Below, piece by piece: positions 43,790 to 54,311 of a stretch of 64,000 bases of DNA. The stretch lies in assembly GCA_037044905.1 (NCBI GenBank), contig JBAOKB010000157.1, positions 36,047 to 100,046 on the forward strand, in the 5' to 3' direction. The notes under the pieces were generated by a model, which saw nothing but the letters and a program-made list of their open reading frames with translations, was not told the origin of the DNA and ran no database searches. The DNA comes from Hortaea werneckii. Lineage: Eukaryota; Ascomycota; Dothideomycetes; Mycosphaerellales; Teratosphaeriaceae. The position numbers were made by a program, and so were the translations under genes. Within the stretch, counting starts at the first letter, position 1, and each line of letters opens with the position of its first letter.

Positions 43790-44668
43790 GGTCTGTATGA
43801 GAGCAGTTCAAAAGATCACGAGAGCTCGAATGCGCAAGTCTTTGCATAATGCAGGCTTGCGCTTCTGCTCATTGCATCTTGTTGGGTTCGTTGGGAATGC
43901 GCCCGCACAGCGAAGTCGCCTGGCCCCTTATAGCTCCTTCAGCATGTGATGAAGACCCGGCTACTATCTAGTATCATTAATGATTTTGGAAGGTGGACAG
44001 GGAGTAGACTAATTTCATGTCGACTTAGGTGCAGACTTGGTATGTCAAAGCCGTTCCCAGTGATACGAACAGCTCGCAGTAGGTCTATTGAATCCGTAGA
44101 GGTTACGAAGCCTCTATTGCTTTGATAGGACCTGGCAATTATGTAAGCTGTATTTCAGTGCACTGCATCTTGACAAGTAAGGTAATGGCAACCGGAATAC
44201 CTGTCAAAGACACCTTGAAAACACTCTACTTTAGACACATTTAGATGACAGATAGGCCGGGCTTTGCGTAAAAGACAGACTTTAGTAATAGAGCGGAACT
44301 TCGGAGGTGCGTCAGTACTAATTTTACGAATGATGGTTAGCCTCACGCTGGAAACGCACCATCGCGACGTCCATCTCAAAGCCCGAGTGCAATTAGGCGG
44401 CGATAAAGTGCATGGAATTGTTGCGCTTGCATTGTTCGAGATCAAGTCAGGCTTTCGACCAAGTGTTCGCCTACCTACTTGTGGCCTGATCCGTCGACCC
44501 CGCTCCGCTGGACACGACTATCTGACCAACCTGATCATCATCTGAAGACGAAATCTTACCTAGTGGGCAGAAACCTTGTCTCTCGACCGAGAAAGCCACA
44601 GCTATTGAGCTCTGTTAGCCGTCTATCTCCTCGGGCTTACCGTCCTCATCGTCTGGGACGTCTTTAAA
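43790..44668. other. Divergent intergenic region, SRPK-like / M16 peptidase
   Basis: About 880 bases, AT-richer than its surroundings, between divergent genes. Short frames only. Confidence 0.5.
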
Positions 44669-47600
44669 ATGCCGGCCACGAGGGAGCGAACGCCACACTT
44701 CAACGAAGTGCAAAAGTTCACCCTTGACTATGCGCCGATTACAATCACCCAGTATGAGTCAACACGCACTGGTATGCGTATCGCTGTCGTGGATCAGAAG
44801 GGTCCTAAAGTGAATGGTTACTTTGCTCTTGCCACCGAAATCCACGATGACTCCGGAGCACCGCATACTTTGGAGCACCTTTGTTTCATGGGCTCAAAAG
44901 CCTATAATTACAAAGGCTTATTGGACAAGCTCGCCACCAGGCAGTATTCGATGACGAACGCTTGGACCGCTACGGACCAGACTGCATACACACTGGATAC
45001 CGCAGGATGGGATGCATTTGCACAGATGCTGCCCGTCTATCTCGATCATCTGATCGTTCCCACATTGACTGATTCTGGTTGTTATACCGAGGTGCACCAC
45101 GTCGACGGCTCTGGCAATGATGCCGGTGTTGTCTACTCGGAGATGCAGGGAGTGCAAAACATGCCTGAGGAGATCAGCGAACTTATGCTGAAGCGTTTGA
45201 TGTACCCAGAAGGCAATGGATATCGGTACGAAACTGGCGGTATGATGGAGCAATTGCGCGTCTTATCCGCGGACCGCATCCGAGACTTCCACAAGGAGAT
45301 GTATCAGCCCAAGAACTTGCGGCTCGTCATCTCCGGCGAAGTCGATCACTCGGAACTTCTTCAAATCGTGGACCAGTTCGAGGATTCCATTCTAGAGGAT
45401 GTTCCCGCAGTTGACGCACCCTTCAAGCGCCCTTGGACTGAATCAGAGCCTACACCGCCTCTGAAGCAATCGATCGTCAAGAAAGTGCAGTTCCCTGAGG
45501 CCGACGAATCCGTGGGCGAGATCACCATTGGATTCTTTGGACCGAAGTACAACGAACATCTTCCAGTGTCTGCCTTGAGTGTACTTATTCATTATCTCGC
45601 AGGCTCTCCGGTTTCCGTTGTAGAGAACACCCTGGTCGAAAAGGAACAGCTATGCAGTATGGTTCAAGCTGACATGGAGTTCAGACCGGACATGACAATC
45701 TCGTTCATCCTAAGTGCCGTCGAGACACAGAAGCTTGAGGAGGTTGAGCAACGCTTTATGAACCTCTTGAAAGAAGTCGCTAGCCAGCCGATTAACATGT
45801 CATACATGCACGACTGCATCAAGCGCCTTCGTCGTATGGTCGTCTCGAGATCAGAGAACGCTGGTAGCCTGTTCTCCACGATCGTAATCGACGATCATCT
45901 ATTCGGACGTCGGACCGGAGAAGACTTGCAGACGCTAAAGGATCTTTCTGAGTATGAGGAGTTGGAGCAATGGAGCGAAACGCAATGGCGAGAATATCTG
46001 AGCAAGTGGCTAGCTGATGCCAACCATGTCTCTGTCCTCGCCGAACCTTCTAAAGCACTGTCGAAGAAGATGCGGGAAGAGGAGAAGGCTCGAGTGAAAG
46101 CACAGCAAGAAAAGCTGGGAGAGGAAGGCCTTAAAAAGCTGGCCGAGAAGCTTCAACAAGCGCAAGATGAAAACAACAAGCCCGTCCCACAGGATCTTTT
46201 GGAAAAATGGCCTATTCCCTCCACGGACTCAATCCGCTTCATCACTACGGAGACTGCTCGTGCCGGCGCAGCTCGAGAGCAGGGTCAGCTGTCGAATGCT
46301 GCTCAACAGGCCATCGACAGAGATGACGACGGATCGCCCCTGTTCATCCACTTCGAACACATACCCTCGAATTTCGTCCGCGTCAAGCTTGCAATCAGCA
46401 CAAGCGCAGTGCCAACCGACTTGAAGCCCCTCCTTGGATTGTACGTCATGAACTTCTTCACCACTCCCGTAATGCGCAATGCTCAGCGCGTGAAATTCGA
46501 AGATGTCGTCCTTGACCTTGAGCGCGAGACTGTCGATTACGCGTTGGACACTCAGCGTGGGAACCCGGAGATGATTTCCATTGCTTTCGAGGCGGAGTCC
46601 GATCGGTACGAGGCTGTCATCGGCTGGATCCGTACTTTGCTGTTCGACGCGATCCATGACCCGGTACGTTTGCATGCGTCTCTGACCAAGATCTTGGCCG
46701 ACCTGCCCGAGGAGAAGAGAGAGGGAGATAGTATGGCAGCTGCCGTTATGGCCATGATCCAGTACAAGCAATCCTCTAGCGAACGGGCCCGGTCTACGTT
46801 GTCCAAGTCCCTGTACCTGAAGCGCACCAAGAAGATGCTGAAGCGAGAGCCGGAGGCTGTGGTCGAGAAGTTCACCAGGCTATGCAATGCTCTGCATAGG
46901 CCGGAGAACTTCCGAGTCTACGTTGCGGCCGACGTCGTCAAGAAGTTGCAGAAGCCGGTGACTGCATGGAAGGTCTTGACTGACGGCCTCGACATGGGCA
47001 ACCCTCTCGAGCCTTTGCCTGATCGTAAGGCTAACCTCAGCGACCTTGGCAAGAAGCCGGGAAACGCTGCGTACATTGTACCGATCGGAGCGATCGATTC
47101 ATCCTACGGACTTCTTGCGACAAAGGGTCCAGAATCATATGATCATCCAGACTTGCCTGCTCTCACAGTGGCTGCTACCTACATGGATGCTGTGGAAGGA
47201 CCTCTGTGGGCCGCAGTACGCGGAACTGGCCTTGCATACGGCACGGGCTGGAGAGTCAACGTCGACTCGGGCATGCTGTCCTACCGCATCTACCGCTCCC
47301 CCGACGCCTACAAGGCCTTCTCCGTGTCCAAGGAGCAGGTCGAGGGCTATGCCAGCGGCAGCATCCCTCTAGACAAGCTCGCCCTCGAAGGCGCAATCAG
47401 CGAGATCGTCCTGAACATGGCCAACGAGCAACCTACCATGGCCACCGCCGCTTCCGGTAGCTTCATCAACCAGGTCATCCGCGGCATTGCCAAGGATTGG
47501 AACCACCAGATGCTGTCCAAGGTCCGCCAGGTCACGCCGGAGCAGGTCAGAGCGGTTATGACTAAATACATGGTCCCGGCCTTCACGCCCCAGAGCGGGA

Positions 47601-47830
47601 TTCTGATCGTCACCTGTGCGCAGATTATGCAGGAGAATCTGGAAGAGAGGTTCCGGAAGCTGGGCTTTAACCCGGAGGCGAAGCCGCTGGAGGATTTCCA
47701 GGACGATTACGGGTTGGAGGCTATGGAGGGGGAGGATGACGATGACACGGATAGTGAGGAGGAGGATGATGAGGAAGTTGACAGCGAAGACGACGACGAC
47801 GATGATGACGATGATGAAGACGAGGCATGA
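44669..47830 (+). CDS. M16-family zinc metallopeptidase (insulinase type; SDD3/YOL098C-like)
   Basis: 1,053 aa, one exon, frame intact. M16 proteases degrade or process peptides using an inverted zinc site. Here the site is HTLEH at residues 66-70 with the distal glutamate in 'GVVYSEMQGVQN' (E158), so the enzyme should be active. The N-terminal pattern 'EIHDDSGAPHTLEHLCFMGS' and 'LDKLATRQYSMTNAWTATDQ' matches the cytosolic YOL098C/SDD3 group (S. pombe Mug138) rather than mitochondrial CYM1 or MPP; no presequence is visible. The usual four-domain layout is supported by a second half with 'FEHIPSNFVRVKLAISTS' and 'YMDAVEGPLWAAVRGTGLAY'. The C-terminus is a very acidic Asp/Glu run (last ~30 residues). 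Biological substrate unknown. Confidence 0.92.
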   Translation: MPATRERTPHFNEVQKFTLDYAPITITQYESTRTGMRIAVVDQKGPKVNGYFALATEIHDDSGAPHTLEHLCFMGSKAYNYKGLLDKLATRQYSMTNAWTATDQTAYTLDTAGWDAFAQMLPVYLDHLIVPTLTDSGCYTEVHHVDGSGNDAGVVYSEMQGVQNMPEEISELMLKRLMYPEGNGYRYETGGMMEQLRVLSADRIRDFHKEMYQPKNLRLVISGEVDHSELLQIVDQFEDSILEDVPAVDAPFKRPWTESEPTPPLKQSIVKKVQFPEADESVGEITIGFFGPKYNEHLPVSALSVLIHYLAGSPVSVVENTLVEKEQLCSMVQADMEFRPDMTISFILSAVETQKLEEVEQRFMNLLKEVASQPINMSYMHDCIKRLRRMVVSRSENAGSLFSTIVIDDHLFGRRTGEDLQTLKDLSEYEELEQWSETQWREYLSKWLADANHVSVLAEPSKALSKKMREEEKARVKAQQEKLGEEGLKKLAEKLQQAQDENNKPVPQDLLEKWPIPSTDSIRFITTETARAGAAREQGQLSNAAQQAIDRDDDGSPLFIHFEHIPSNFVRVKLAISTSAVPTDLKPLLGLYVMNFFTTPVMRNAQRVKFEDVVLDLERETVDYALDTQRGNPEMISIAFEAESDRYEAVIGWIRTLLFDAIHDPVRLHASLTKILADLPEEKREGDSMAAAVMAMIQYKQSSSERARSTLSKSLYLKRTKKMLKREPEAVVEKFTRLCNALHRPENFRVYVAADVVKKLQKPVTAWKVLTDGLDMGNPLEPLPDRKANLSDLGKKPGNAAYIVPIGAIDSSYGLLATKGPESYDHPDLPALTVAATYMDAVEGPLWAAVRGTGLAYGTGWRVNVDSGMLSYRIYRSPDAYKAFSVSKEQVEGYASGSIPLDKLALEGAISEIVLNMANEQPTMATAASGSFINQVIRGIAKDWNHQMLSKVRQVTPEQVRAVMTKYMVPAFTPQSGILIVTCAQIMQENLEERFRKLGFNPEAKPLEDFQDDYGLEAMEGEDDDDTDSEEEDDEEVDSEDDDDDDDDDEDEA

Positions 47831-49728
47831 TTGGACCGACGAAGTATTTCGTTTGGGCGGACGGCACAATTATTGATCGGGCACTCCGTATTCAAAGGAC
47901 TCTGGCCCGCGTTCCGCGGTGCTATGCTTGCTATGCTAGATTCCGGTAAAATGTCGTACAGAAAGCGCATGACCACGTTCAATCACAGTCTCGTGACTCA
48001 TCGCGCGGGAAAAGGTGACAGGTACGTACGGTACATGTGTCTTTCTGGGCTATGTCGCTTAGCCCGTAGATAAGGCAGATGTATGTAGAATTGTTTTCGC
48101 ATTCGCGTGGTCCCCAAGTGAAAGCGAGGCTCTGCGGTTGCCCTGCATGTCTGCAGGCGACAAGGCGTGTCATCAGCCCTGAGGAGCGACTGACGTCGAA
48201 ATGCCTCCTTCCGCCGCCGTGAGGCTTACCCGGCCGCGTCCAGGAGGCGTAGCTACTGAGCTAGGTAACATGACTGATATCATTTGGTTCTGTTTTCCGG
48301 AGTTAGGTGGGGGGATCAAGAGGGTTTCAATTCTGAGATCGCTTTTCTAAAGAAGGCGCAGCTCGGTTCAGCCCAAGATGCTCAGCCAGCTCCTTCGAGA
48401 GACTGTGATCCGTCTCAAGGAAAGTTTCAGCTTTGCAAAACGTCTGTTGGTTTTCTTTCTTTATTTGTATGACGAATACACCAACACTCCGTGCGTGGCT
48501 GTAGGATGGTAGGAACCGAGTCGGCCGATTTACCCGTCTACTGGGAATCGGTCGTGTAGGTGGCCATGTTCAAGCGTCAAAGCAACTCAAGCAGCATTCA
48601 TCGGATCGCCTTGGCACGCGGAACATGCTCCGGATCTCCCGCAAGGCCCGTGCCTGACGACCGGTGAACTTCACCTGTGCGCTGAGCCACTCCCCGATCG
48701 CTGTGAATCACGATGCCTTTCAAACCTACCTGTCAGAGAGTTCGACTGGCGAATATCTGTCTGTATAGCATATGCGGTCATAGACAATGACAATCTTCGG
48801 TGTCCCCAGAAGGATCTCGGGACGGCCGCGCGCGACTGCCTTACACCCGGAAACCTATCTAGGCTCCCAATCCTCCAGGCATCTACCAATCCTGAAGCCT
48901 CCACTACTGGGACTGAGGCAGCCGATATCCCGTGCTAACCTTGAAACGTCCCCACGAGCAACACGGGCGGCCTTCAGCTCGCGACCGCGCCTCCGCCAAT
49001 GAAGGAGGCTCAGTCCCAGTCATCCCAGGACAGAGATGCCCCGGGCCGCTAAGGTTGACTGACCCTTGTTACTCTTTGCTTTGCTATGTTCACGCTGCCT
49101 AGATCCAATCCTTCCCTATTTCCTATACGGCTAGTGGGGGTTAGTGATTGGGTTTGCCACCCTTTCCCCAAACTGCCCCATTGAATCGCACTGTCCGAGA
49201 TGTGCCTTTCGCGCGAATGCGTTCTTTTGGTGCGGGTTGGAAGCAACACGGCCTGCCTGATGACTCCTCGGGACAGGGTGGCTATGATGTCTGATCCCCA
49301 GGCAGAATTGGAAAGGGCGGCGTCTCTCTCTGGTGGCCCTTCTCTCTTCCCTACTATCGCACTGCCCTTCTCCTCGAGGCCGCCGCCGTTCGCCGCCTGG
49401 CACAGCCCATTGGCTGTCCGCCTAGGCAGATGTTAGGCCAACGTGACTCCAACTGCCTACCAGGGCGGCGAGGGAAAAGGGTTCAGGTAATGCACAGTCA
49501 CGCTTCCTGCATGGCTTAAGACTCTCTTTACCTGTTGTTCCCTTTGTTCATTTCACTTCCCCTCCTGTCAAAAGAACTTAAATACACTACGTCCCTCCAT
49601 TCTGATCAAAGTCATTTCTATTCTTATACACTTCAAAGACACTCATCACTGCAACGTACCAGCAATACATCAATCACCTGAGGAAAACCCCATCAACACC
49701 CGCAACGTCTGAATACATTACGGAGACC
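47831..49728. other. Intergenic, M16 peptidase to PQPRDPGNG-repeat gene
   Basis: About 1.9 kb without a recognised gene. The last ~200 bases before 49729 look like a strong fungal promoter and leader: CT-rich stretch (CACTTCCCCTCC), TTAAATAC near 49580, then a C/A-rich leader (CACTCATCACTGCAACG). The rest has short uninformative frames. Confidence 0.5.
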
Positions 49729-50166
49729 ATGACACGCAGCCTGCCATGGACCCCGGCCCACTACGCCGGCCTCATCGACCCGCAACCCCGTGAACCAGGC
49801 AACGGGTCCACCTTCAAGTCCCCCAACCGCCCTCGTCCCCCTAAGCCCGTCCAACCCCGTGACGACGGCTGCAGTCGAATTCCCAACGCCTGCTTCGCCG
49901 CCGCTGCCAGCGGTGGCAACGATGGACCCCAACCTCGCGATCCAGGCAACGGCCGCCGGATGCGCGTGGATCCCCAACCCCGGGACCCGGGCAATGGCCG
50001 GTATGCGTTCATCGACAGCGTCGGCGGGTGTGAAGTGCCTGCCGCACAAGTCTGTGGAGGCGGCGGTGGGCCCAAGCCGCCCCGTGAACCCCGACCGCCG
50101 CAGCCGCGCGAGGGAGGGCGGCGGTTTGCTCGTTGCGTGGCGCCGCAGCCGAGAGATCCAGGTTAG
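49729..50166 (+). CDS. Unrecognised repeat protein, PQPR(D/E)PGNG units
   Basis: 145 aa: MTRSLPWTPAHYAGLI followed by repeated units. DPQPREPGNG lies at residues 17-26, PQPRDPGNG at 67-75 and again at 82-90, PQPREGG near 124 and PQPRDPG at the very end; a weaker VQPRDDG lies near 41. Linkers contain five cysteines and Gly/Pro runs. The repeats are conserved as protein, not DNA: Arg is CGT, CGC, CGG and AGA and Pro/Gly codons vary, which argues that the frame is translated and under selection. No signal peptide, no known domain. Upstream sequence looks like a strong promoter. The end (CCAG|GTTAGT) could be a splice donor rather than the terminus. The repeats might be a precursor of small peptides or a low-complexity binding segment; both are guesses. 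Confidence 0.6.
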   Translation: MTRSLPWTPAHYAGLIDPQPREPGNGSTFKSPNRPRPPKPVQPRDDGCSRIPNACFAAAASGGNDGPQPRDPGNGRRMRVDPQPRDPGNGRYAFIDSVGGCEVPAAQVCGGGGGPKPPREPRPPQPREGGRRFARCVAPQPRDPG

Positions 50167-51047
50167 TATTTCAATGAGGGAAGAAGGATGAAGAGGGGGG
50201 GGAAGGCTTCTTTATGTCTTGTTGTTTTTGGGTGCTGCCTGTTTGAGAGAAACCATCATCTGACTCTTTGGATTAGGCTACTGAGAATGTGACCACACAC
50301 GCGTGTACAATGGAGGGGGGCGCGTCACATTGTTGACGTGGCTCACTCGCCACACGTGGACCGAGAAGCGAGTCGAGGACGATGTGCATGGTTCATCAGG
50401 CGTCAATGGGATTTCCCTTTCTGTTTCCTTGTGTCATGGCGATTAGAGGTTAACGCAAGCTCTCACGAGAAATTTTTCTTTTGGTCACGGCTGGAATGAC
50501 GCATAGCGATTGGAGGGCAAAGCAGGCAGACATGGGTTTTGGTTTTTGCCAAGGGAAATGGGATGCATAGCGTACTGCGTCTGTCATTTTTAGGCGTCAG
50601 GGAAGGAGGAAGCTGGAATCAAGGGCTGAAACTAGCAAAAATGTCGGCTCATTGGCTGACCCATGAGACGCGGAGACTTGAGGTTTTCTTGTCCAAGCCT
50701 TTTTTCCCGTTTTGATATGAGCATAGCGAGCGCATGAGATTGCGGAGTTGGTTGTTTTCTTCCATGGAGAGCAGGACTCTCTTGTGCGAGATAGACTAAA
50801 TAAGCGGAGAAAATTCGACGCTGGTTCGTCGGTTCTGAGTAACGAACAGAAAGCCACAGGCACACCAAGCATCTCTGAGCCCACGGGAATTGAATTCATG
50901 GTGTGATGAAAGAAGTTCGTGGTGGTTCGCGGCGCGCGCTCTCGTCTATGGTACAGGGTATCGTGACTACCTGGGTTGCGCCGCCCCGATAATGCTCGCT
51001 AAAGAATACAGAGAACAGAAAAGAAAGGCGGTTAGAGCGGAATCCGG
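50167..51047. other. Intergenic, convergent with uS13m
   Basis: About 880 bases. Frames at 50597-50899 on the minus strand are not protein-like to me. Presumed 3' UTRs. Confidence 0.5.
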
Positions 51048-51519
51048 CTAGCCTCTCCTCTCCACCCGGTTCAGTTTCCGCGCCGTCATGATCTGTAAGT
51101 TGTTTCAGCATCACTCGTCGCTGCCTCGAATACGTCCATGCCTTCTGATGACTCACCTGTGACCGTGTATTCTGTCCCCGCACCGGCAAACTCATCGCAT
51201 GTCGCCTCCCCCGGTACGTCCCCATGTCTCGTAACCGCTTGATGTTCTCCTGCAGCTGCCGCCGTAGGTCGTTCTCCAGCGTCATCGTGCTCAGCTCCGC
51301 CGCAAGGTCGTTGATCTGTCGGTCCCCTAACGCCCCGATCTTGGCTGTCTGGTGGATGTGGAATTTCGACATCAGTTTCGTGCAGACGTCCGGTCCGATG
51401 CCGTAGAAGGACTTGAGGGAGCGGGAAACGAGTTGGTGTTCGGGGAAGTTGACGCCGAAGATGAAGACCTGGGATGATCAGTATAGTTCTTGCATGTATG
51501 TGCGCGTGGTATATACCAT
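51048..51519 (-). CDS. SWS2: Mitochondrial small-subunit ribosomal protein uS13m (SWS2-like)
   Basis: Three coding exons: 51519-51517 (the ATG alone), 51468-51157 and 51092-51048; introns 48 and 64 bp; 119 aa. Binds the head of the mitochondrial small subunit. The protein reads 'MVFIFGVNFPEHQLVSRSLK', 'SFYGIGPDVCTKLMSKFHIH', 'QTAKIGALGDRQINDLAAEL', 'ENIKRLRDMGTYRGRRHAMS' and 'LPVRGQNTRSQ' across the second intron to 'IMTARKLNRVERRG'. These are the hallmark uS13 segments (GIG, RGRRH, LPVRGQxTR). Without the first intron the protein would lack its usual MVFI start, so the ATG-only exon is well supported. Head to head with PRE1, 227 bp between start codons. Confidence 0.92.
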
Positions 51520-51746
51520 GATTGCGGTGGTGAGGCAGGGGTAGAGAATTTGATTGAAGTCGTAATGTAGGAGGTTCTGCGCAATGCAGTGTCGCTGATC
51601 TTCCCCGGGCTGTTGGAGGTTGTCGGCTCGGCAGACCTGCCATCCGGCCTTCGTCACCTCAAGCTGCCTGGAGCTTACTATGTGACCTCAAACACTCGTG
51701 CCTCGCGACACATCTCAACTATCAACCAAACTCATAATCAAACAAC
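51520..51746. promoter_or_regulatory. Divergent promoter, uS13m / PRE1
   Basis: 227 bp between two divergent start codons of a mitoribosomal and a proteasomal gene. Both promoters and both leaders must fit here, so transcripts must have very short leaders or overlap. No GGTGGCAAA proteasome element seen. Confidence 0.5.
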
Positions 51747-52465
51747 ATGTGAGTGCATCTGTAGCAACTTTCAACTGCACCGGCTAATATGTTCCAACAG
51801 GGAGGTTCTACTAGGAATCACGGGCAAGGACTTCTGCATCGTCGCCTCATCCAAAGCGGCGATGCGAGGTGCCTCCATCCTGAAGAGCAACGATGACAAG
51901 ACGAGGCAACTCAACAAGCAGACCCTGATGGCATTCAGCGGAGAGCCAGGCGATACAGGTAGATCCACATTCACTCCATGGAAAACCAAAGACATGGCTA
52001 ATGTTCTTGATAGTGCAATTCGCCGAGTACATCCAAGCCAACATCCAGCTCTACAGCATGCGCAACGGCCTCGACCTCTCCCCCTACGAAGTCTCCTCCT
52101 TCGTCCGCTCCGAGCTCGCTAAGTCCCTCCGCTCCCGCAACCCGTACACTGTCAACCTCCTGATGGGCGGCTACGACCCCATCAAAGACAAGCCCGAACT
52201 CTACTGGATCGACTACCTCGCCTCCTCCGCCCCCGTCCCGTACGCCGCGCACGGCTACGCCCAGTACTACTGTCTATCCACCCTCGACAAGCACCATCAC
52301 CCCGATATCACCCTGGAGCAAGGCATGAAGATCCTGAGGATGTGCACGGATGAGCTGAAGAGGCGGTTACCTATCGACTTCAAGGGTGTCCTCGTCAAGG
52401 TCATCGACAAGAACGGGATCCGGGAGGAGCCTTACTCGGATGATAAGCAGGTCTACGCGCCATGA
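51747..52465 (+). CDS. PRE1: 20S proteasome subunit beta type-4 (PRE1; PSMB2 homologue)
   Basis: Three exons: 51747-51748 (AT), 51801-51958 and 52014-52465; introns 52 and 55 bp; 203 aa. Structural, non-catalytic beta subunit of the 20S core. The start codon is split by the first intron (AT|G), giving 'MEVLLGITGKDFCIVASSKA', the invariant opening of the family; there is no other ATG that yields it. Then 'MRGASILKSNDDKTRQLNKQ', 'GEPGDTVQFAEYIQANIQLY' (junction of exons 2 and 3), 'LRSRNPYTVNLLMGGYDP', 'YWIDYLASSAPVPYAAHGYA' and 'GVLVKVIDKNGIREEPY'. As expected for this subunit, no catalytic Thr1 follows a propeptide. Paired with PRE3 30 kb away only by function. Confidence 0.95.
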
Positions 52466-53589
52466 GGTGGCTGCTGATGGTGACGGTTGACGGGGTTGGG
52501 CATGGCAGAATCAATCGTGGAAGGTTGAGCGCGAGGCGTTTCTGGCGTTGGCATAAGCATCATCACGTGGGCTTCCCCCCTCTCCCATACATCGTTGAGG
52601 GGGTAGTAGCACGCTGTACTGAGGACGAAGATAGGACATGAACATGTATATTATCAAAATTGAACATTTTCGACAATTTTGGCCTTCTGACTCAGTTGTG
52701 TTTTGAGGGTGAAGCGCAAGCGTATGATATCAGCTTGGCGCGCTGGCTGTGGTCATTTGTATAGTGGTTTGCATCTGGCTCAGAAATGCCAGATGAGGCG
52801 CTATCTCGTGACTAACATATCCGTGTGCATGGCCTCATAAAGCGCCTAGGCCGAACTCGCGATTCTAATCTCTGGCGACCTTGATTTGGTCCATGCGCTC
52901 CAGGCTGTCGCAACAGTTTCAATTGTGGTGATGCCCTTTGACTGACATCTTTCACCTTTGGTTCTGGCTCTACACCAACACCTTTGCCATGATTGTCCCA
53001 TCATCCTTGTCTTCTCGCATCTCTTGCTTCAGCTCGTTGCATGAATTCCCGCAGCTACTCCCTATCACTCATTGCGTGGACGTTATCATTCGTGGCACAA
53101 ATGGTGACGATGATGGCTCATATTCCTCCACATGAGGTCCCTGTCCGTCCGCGTTCTAAGTCGATGACTTCGAGCTACAGCATCGACGTCTGGCCTACCC
53201 CTGTCGAGGCGCGCAATTTGACCTTGAAGACTCAAGTGAGATGCTGCTCAGCTCTGATTCCAGGTTGTTGAACAAAGCACATGAAAACTGTCCACGAGAT
53301 CACGACGACGCTTTTGGACTGCGAGATCTTGCGCTTGTCCCTCTTTGCTTACGTGCCTTTCCAACCGCACTTGGGCATTTAGTCCCGGTGCTTGTAAGGT
53401 CCTCGTCTACCCTGATTTCGGGCCAAAGAGCGAGAGTGCGCCGTTAAGCGTCTACGTATGACCCATCTTTGAGGTCTGCTCAGAACCTGGTAAATACACT
53501 GAGGAGTCTTTGTGGAAAAGGCAAAATGAGGGGGAAATGGTCTTGGGATTTTGGTTTATCTATCCTTCTCTTCTAGGCTGGTGATTTCT
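52466..53589. other. Intergenic downstream of PRE1
   Basis: About 1.1 kb. Frames at 52938-53447 on the + strand are Ser/Cys-rich and not recognisable. No RNA gene or repeat seen. Confidence 0.45.
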
Positions 53590-54105
53590 CTACGGCATCT
53601 TGAACGCCGCTGAAGGGGCAGCTAAAAGCGATGCTACATTGACAAGTCTAGATCTATCCAAAGCTTCTTCAAGCATCGACGCTGCGAATGCAAAGACAAT
53701 GTGCTTAATTATGCACGGAGAAAAATAGCTCCTTGAGCGCGATGCTTCGCCGGTCGAGAGTAAAGTCCCAGAAGAAATATGTGCATCGTATGGTTGAGTT
53801 GCTTGAGCGCTTTGAGAAATTGGCGCCCCTGCCGCGCCCCCTGCGTCGAAAAGCCTTGCGACTCCGCTGCTGAACGCGAAATTGGGAACGTGACCATCAG
53901 GAATGGGACCGTGGTTGTCGGGACTCGGTATGGGCGGTCTACCTGGAATCTCACCTTTGATGGCCGTAGGCAGATTTTGGTGGGATGTTTCGACTCCAGA
54001 TGCCGTACTAATTGCTCCTGTTGACTGCTGCCATGAGGCCCAAGTGTACGCTGTTGCTGCGTAGCTTGCTTCCCTTCTTCCTTCTGGTTGCCCAGCAGGG
54101 GTCGT
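53590..54105 (-). CDS. Possible internal/terminal exon of an unrecognised protein
   Basis: The minus strand is open for 516 nt with no stop from 54105 down to a TAG at 53592-53590, without an early ATG. The reading looks protein-like: 'SYAATAYTWASWQQSTGAIS', 'GEIPGRPPIPSPDNHGPIPD', 'SSGVARLFDAGGAAGAPISQ' and a Leu/Ala-rich end. If real it needs an upstream exon, perhaps joined at an AG such as that in CAACCAG near 54085, which I could not find. It may be chance. No known domain. Confidence 0.25.
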   Translation of the reverse strand, partial: TTPAGQPEGRREASYAATAYTWASWQQSTGAISTASGVETSHQNLPTAIKGEIPGRPPIPSPDNHGPIPDGHVPNFAFSSGVARLFDAGGAAGAPISQSAQATQPYDAHISSGTLLSTGEASRSRSYFSPCIIKHIVFAFAASMLEEALDRSRLVNVASLLAAPSAAFKMP

Positions 54106-54311
54106 TTAAGAAAGCTTTCGCTTCCTACGGCGTAAGATTATGCGATGGAGGTTTACAGAAGCAGCGGGTGATGATCGAAGGTCATGTCGCAATTAAATCA
54201 TCACCCATTGCGCTGTTCAGAGGTCAAGATCGGCGACCCCATAAGACATCGGGACCATTGTTCTTCCTGGTAATTGCACAGAGCCAATTACCGCGACTAA
54301 TGTGAGTTCCC

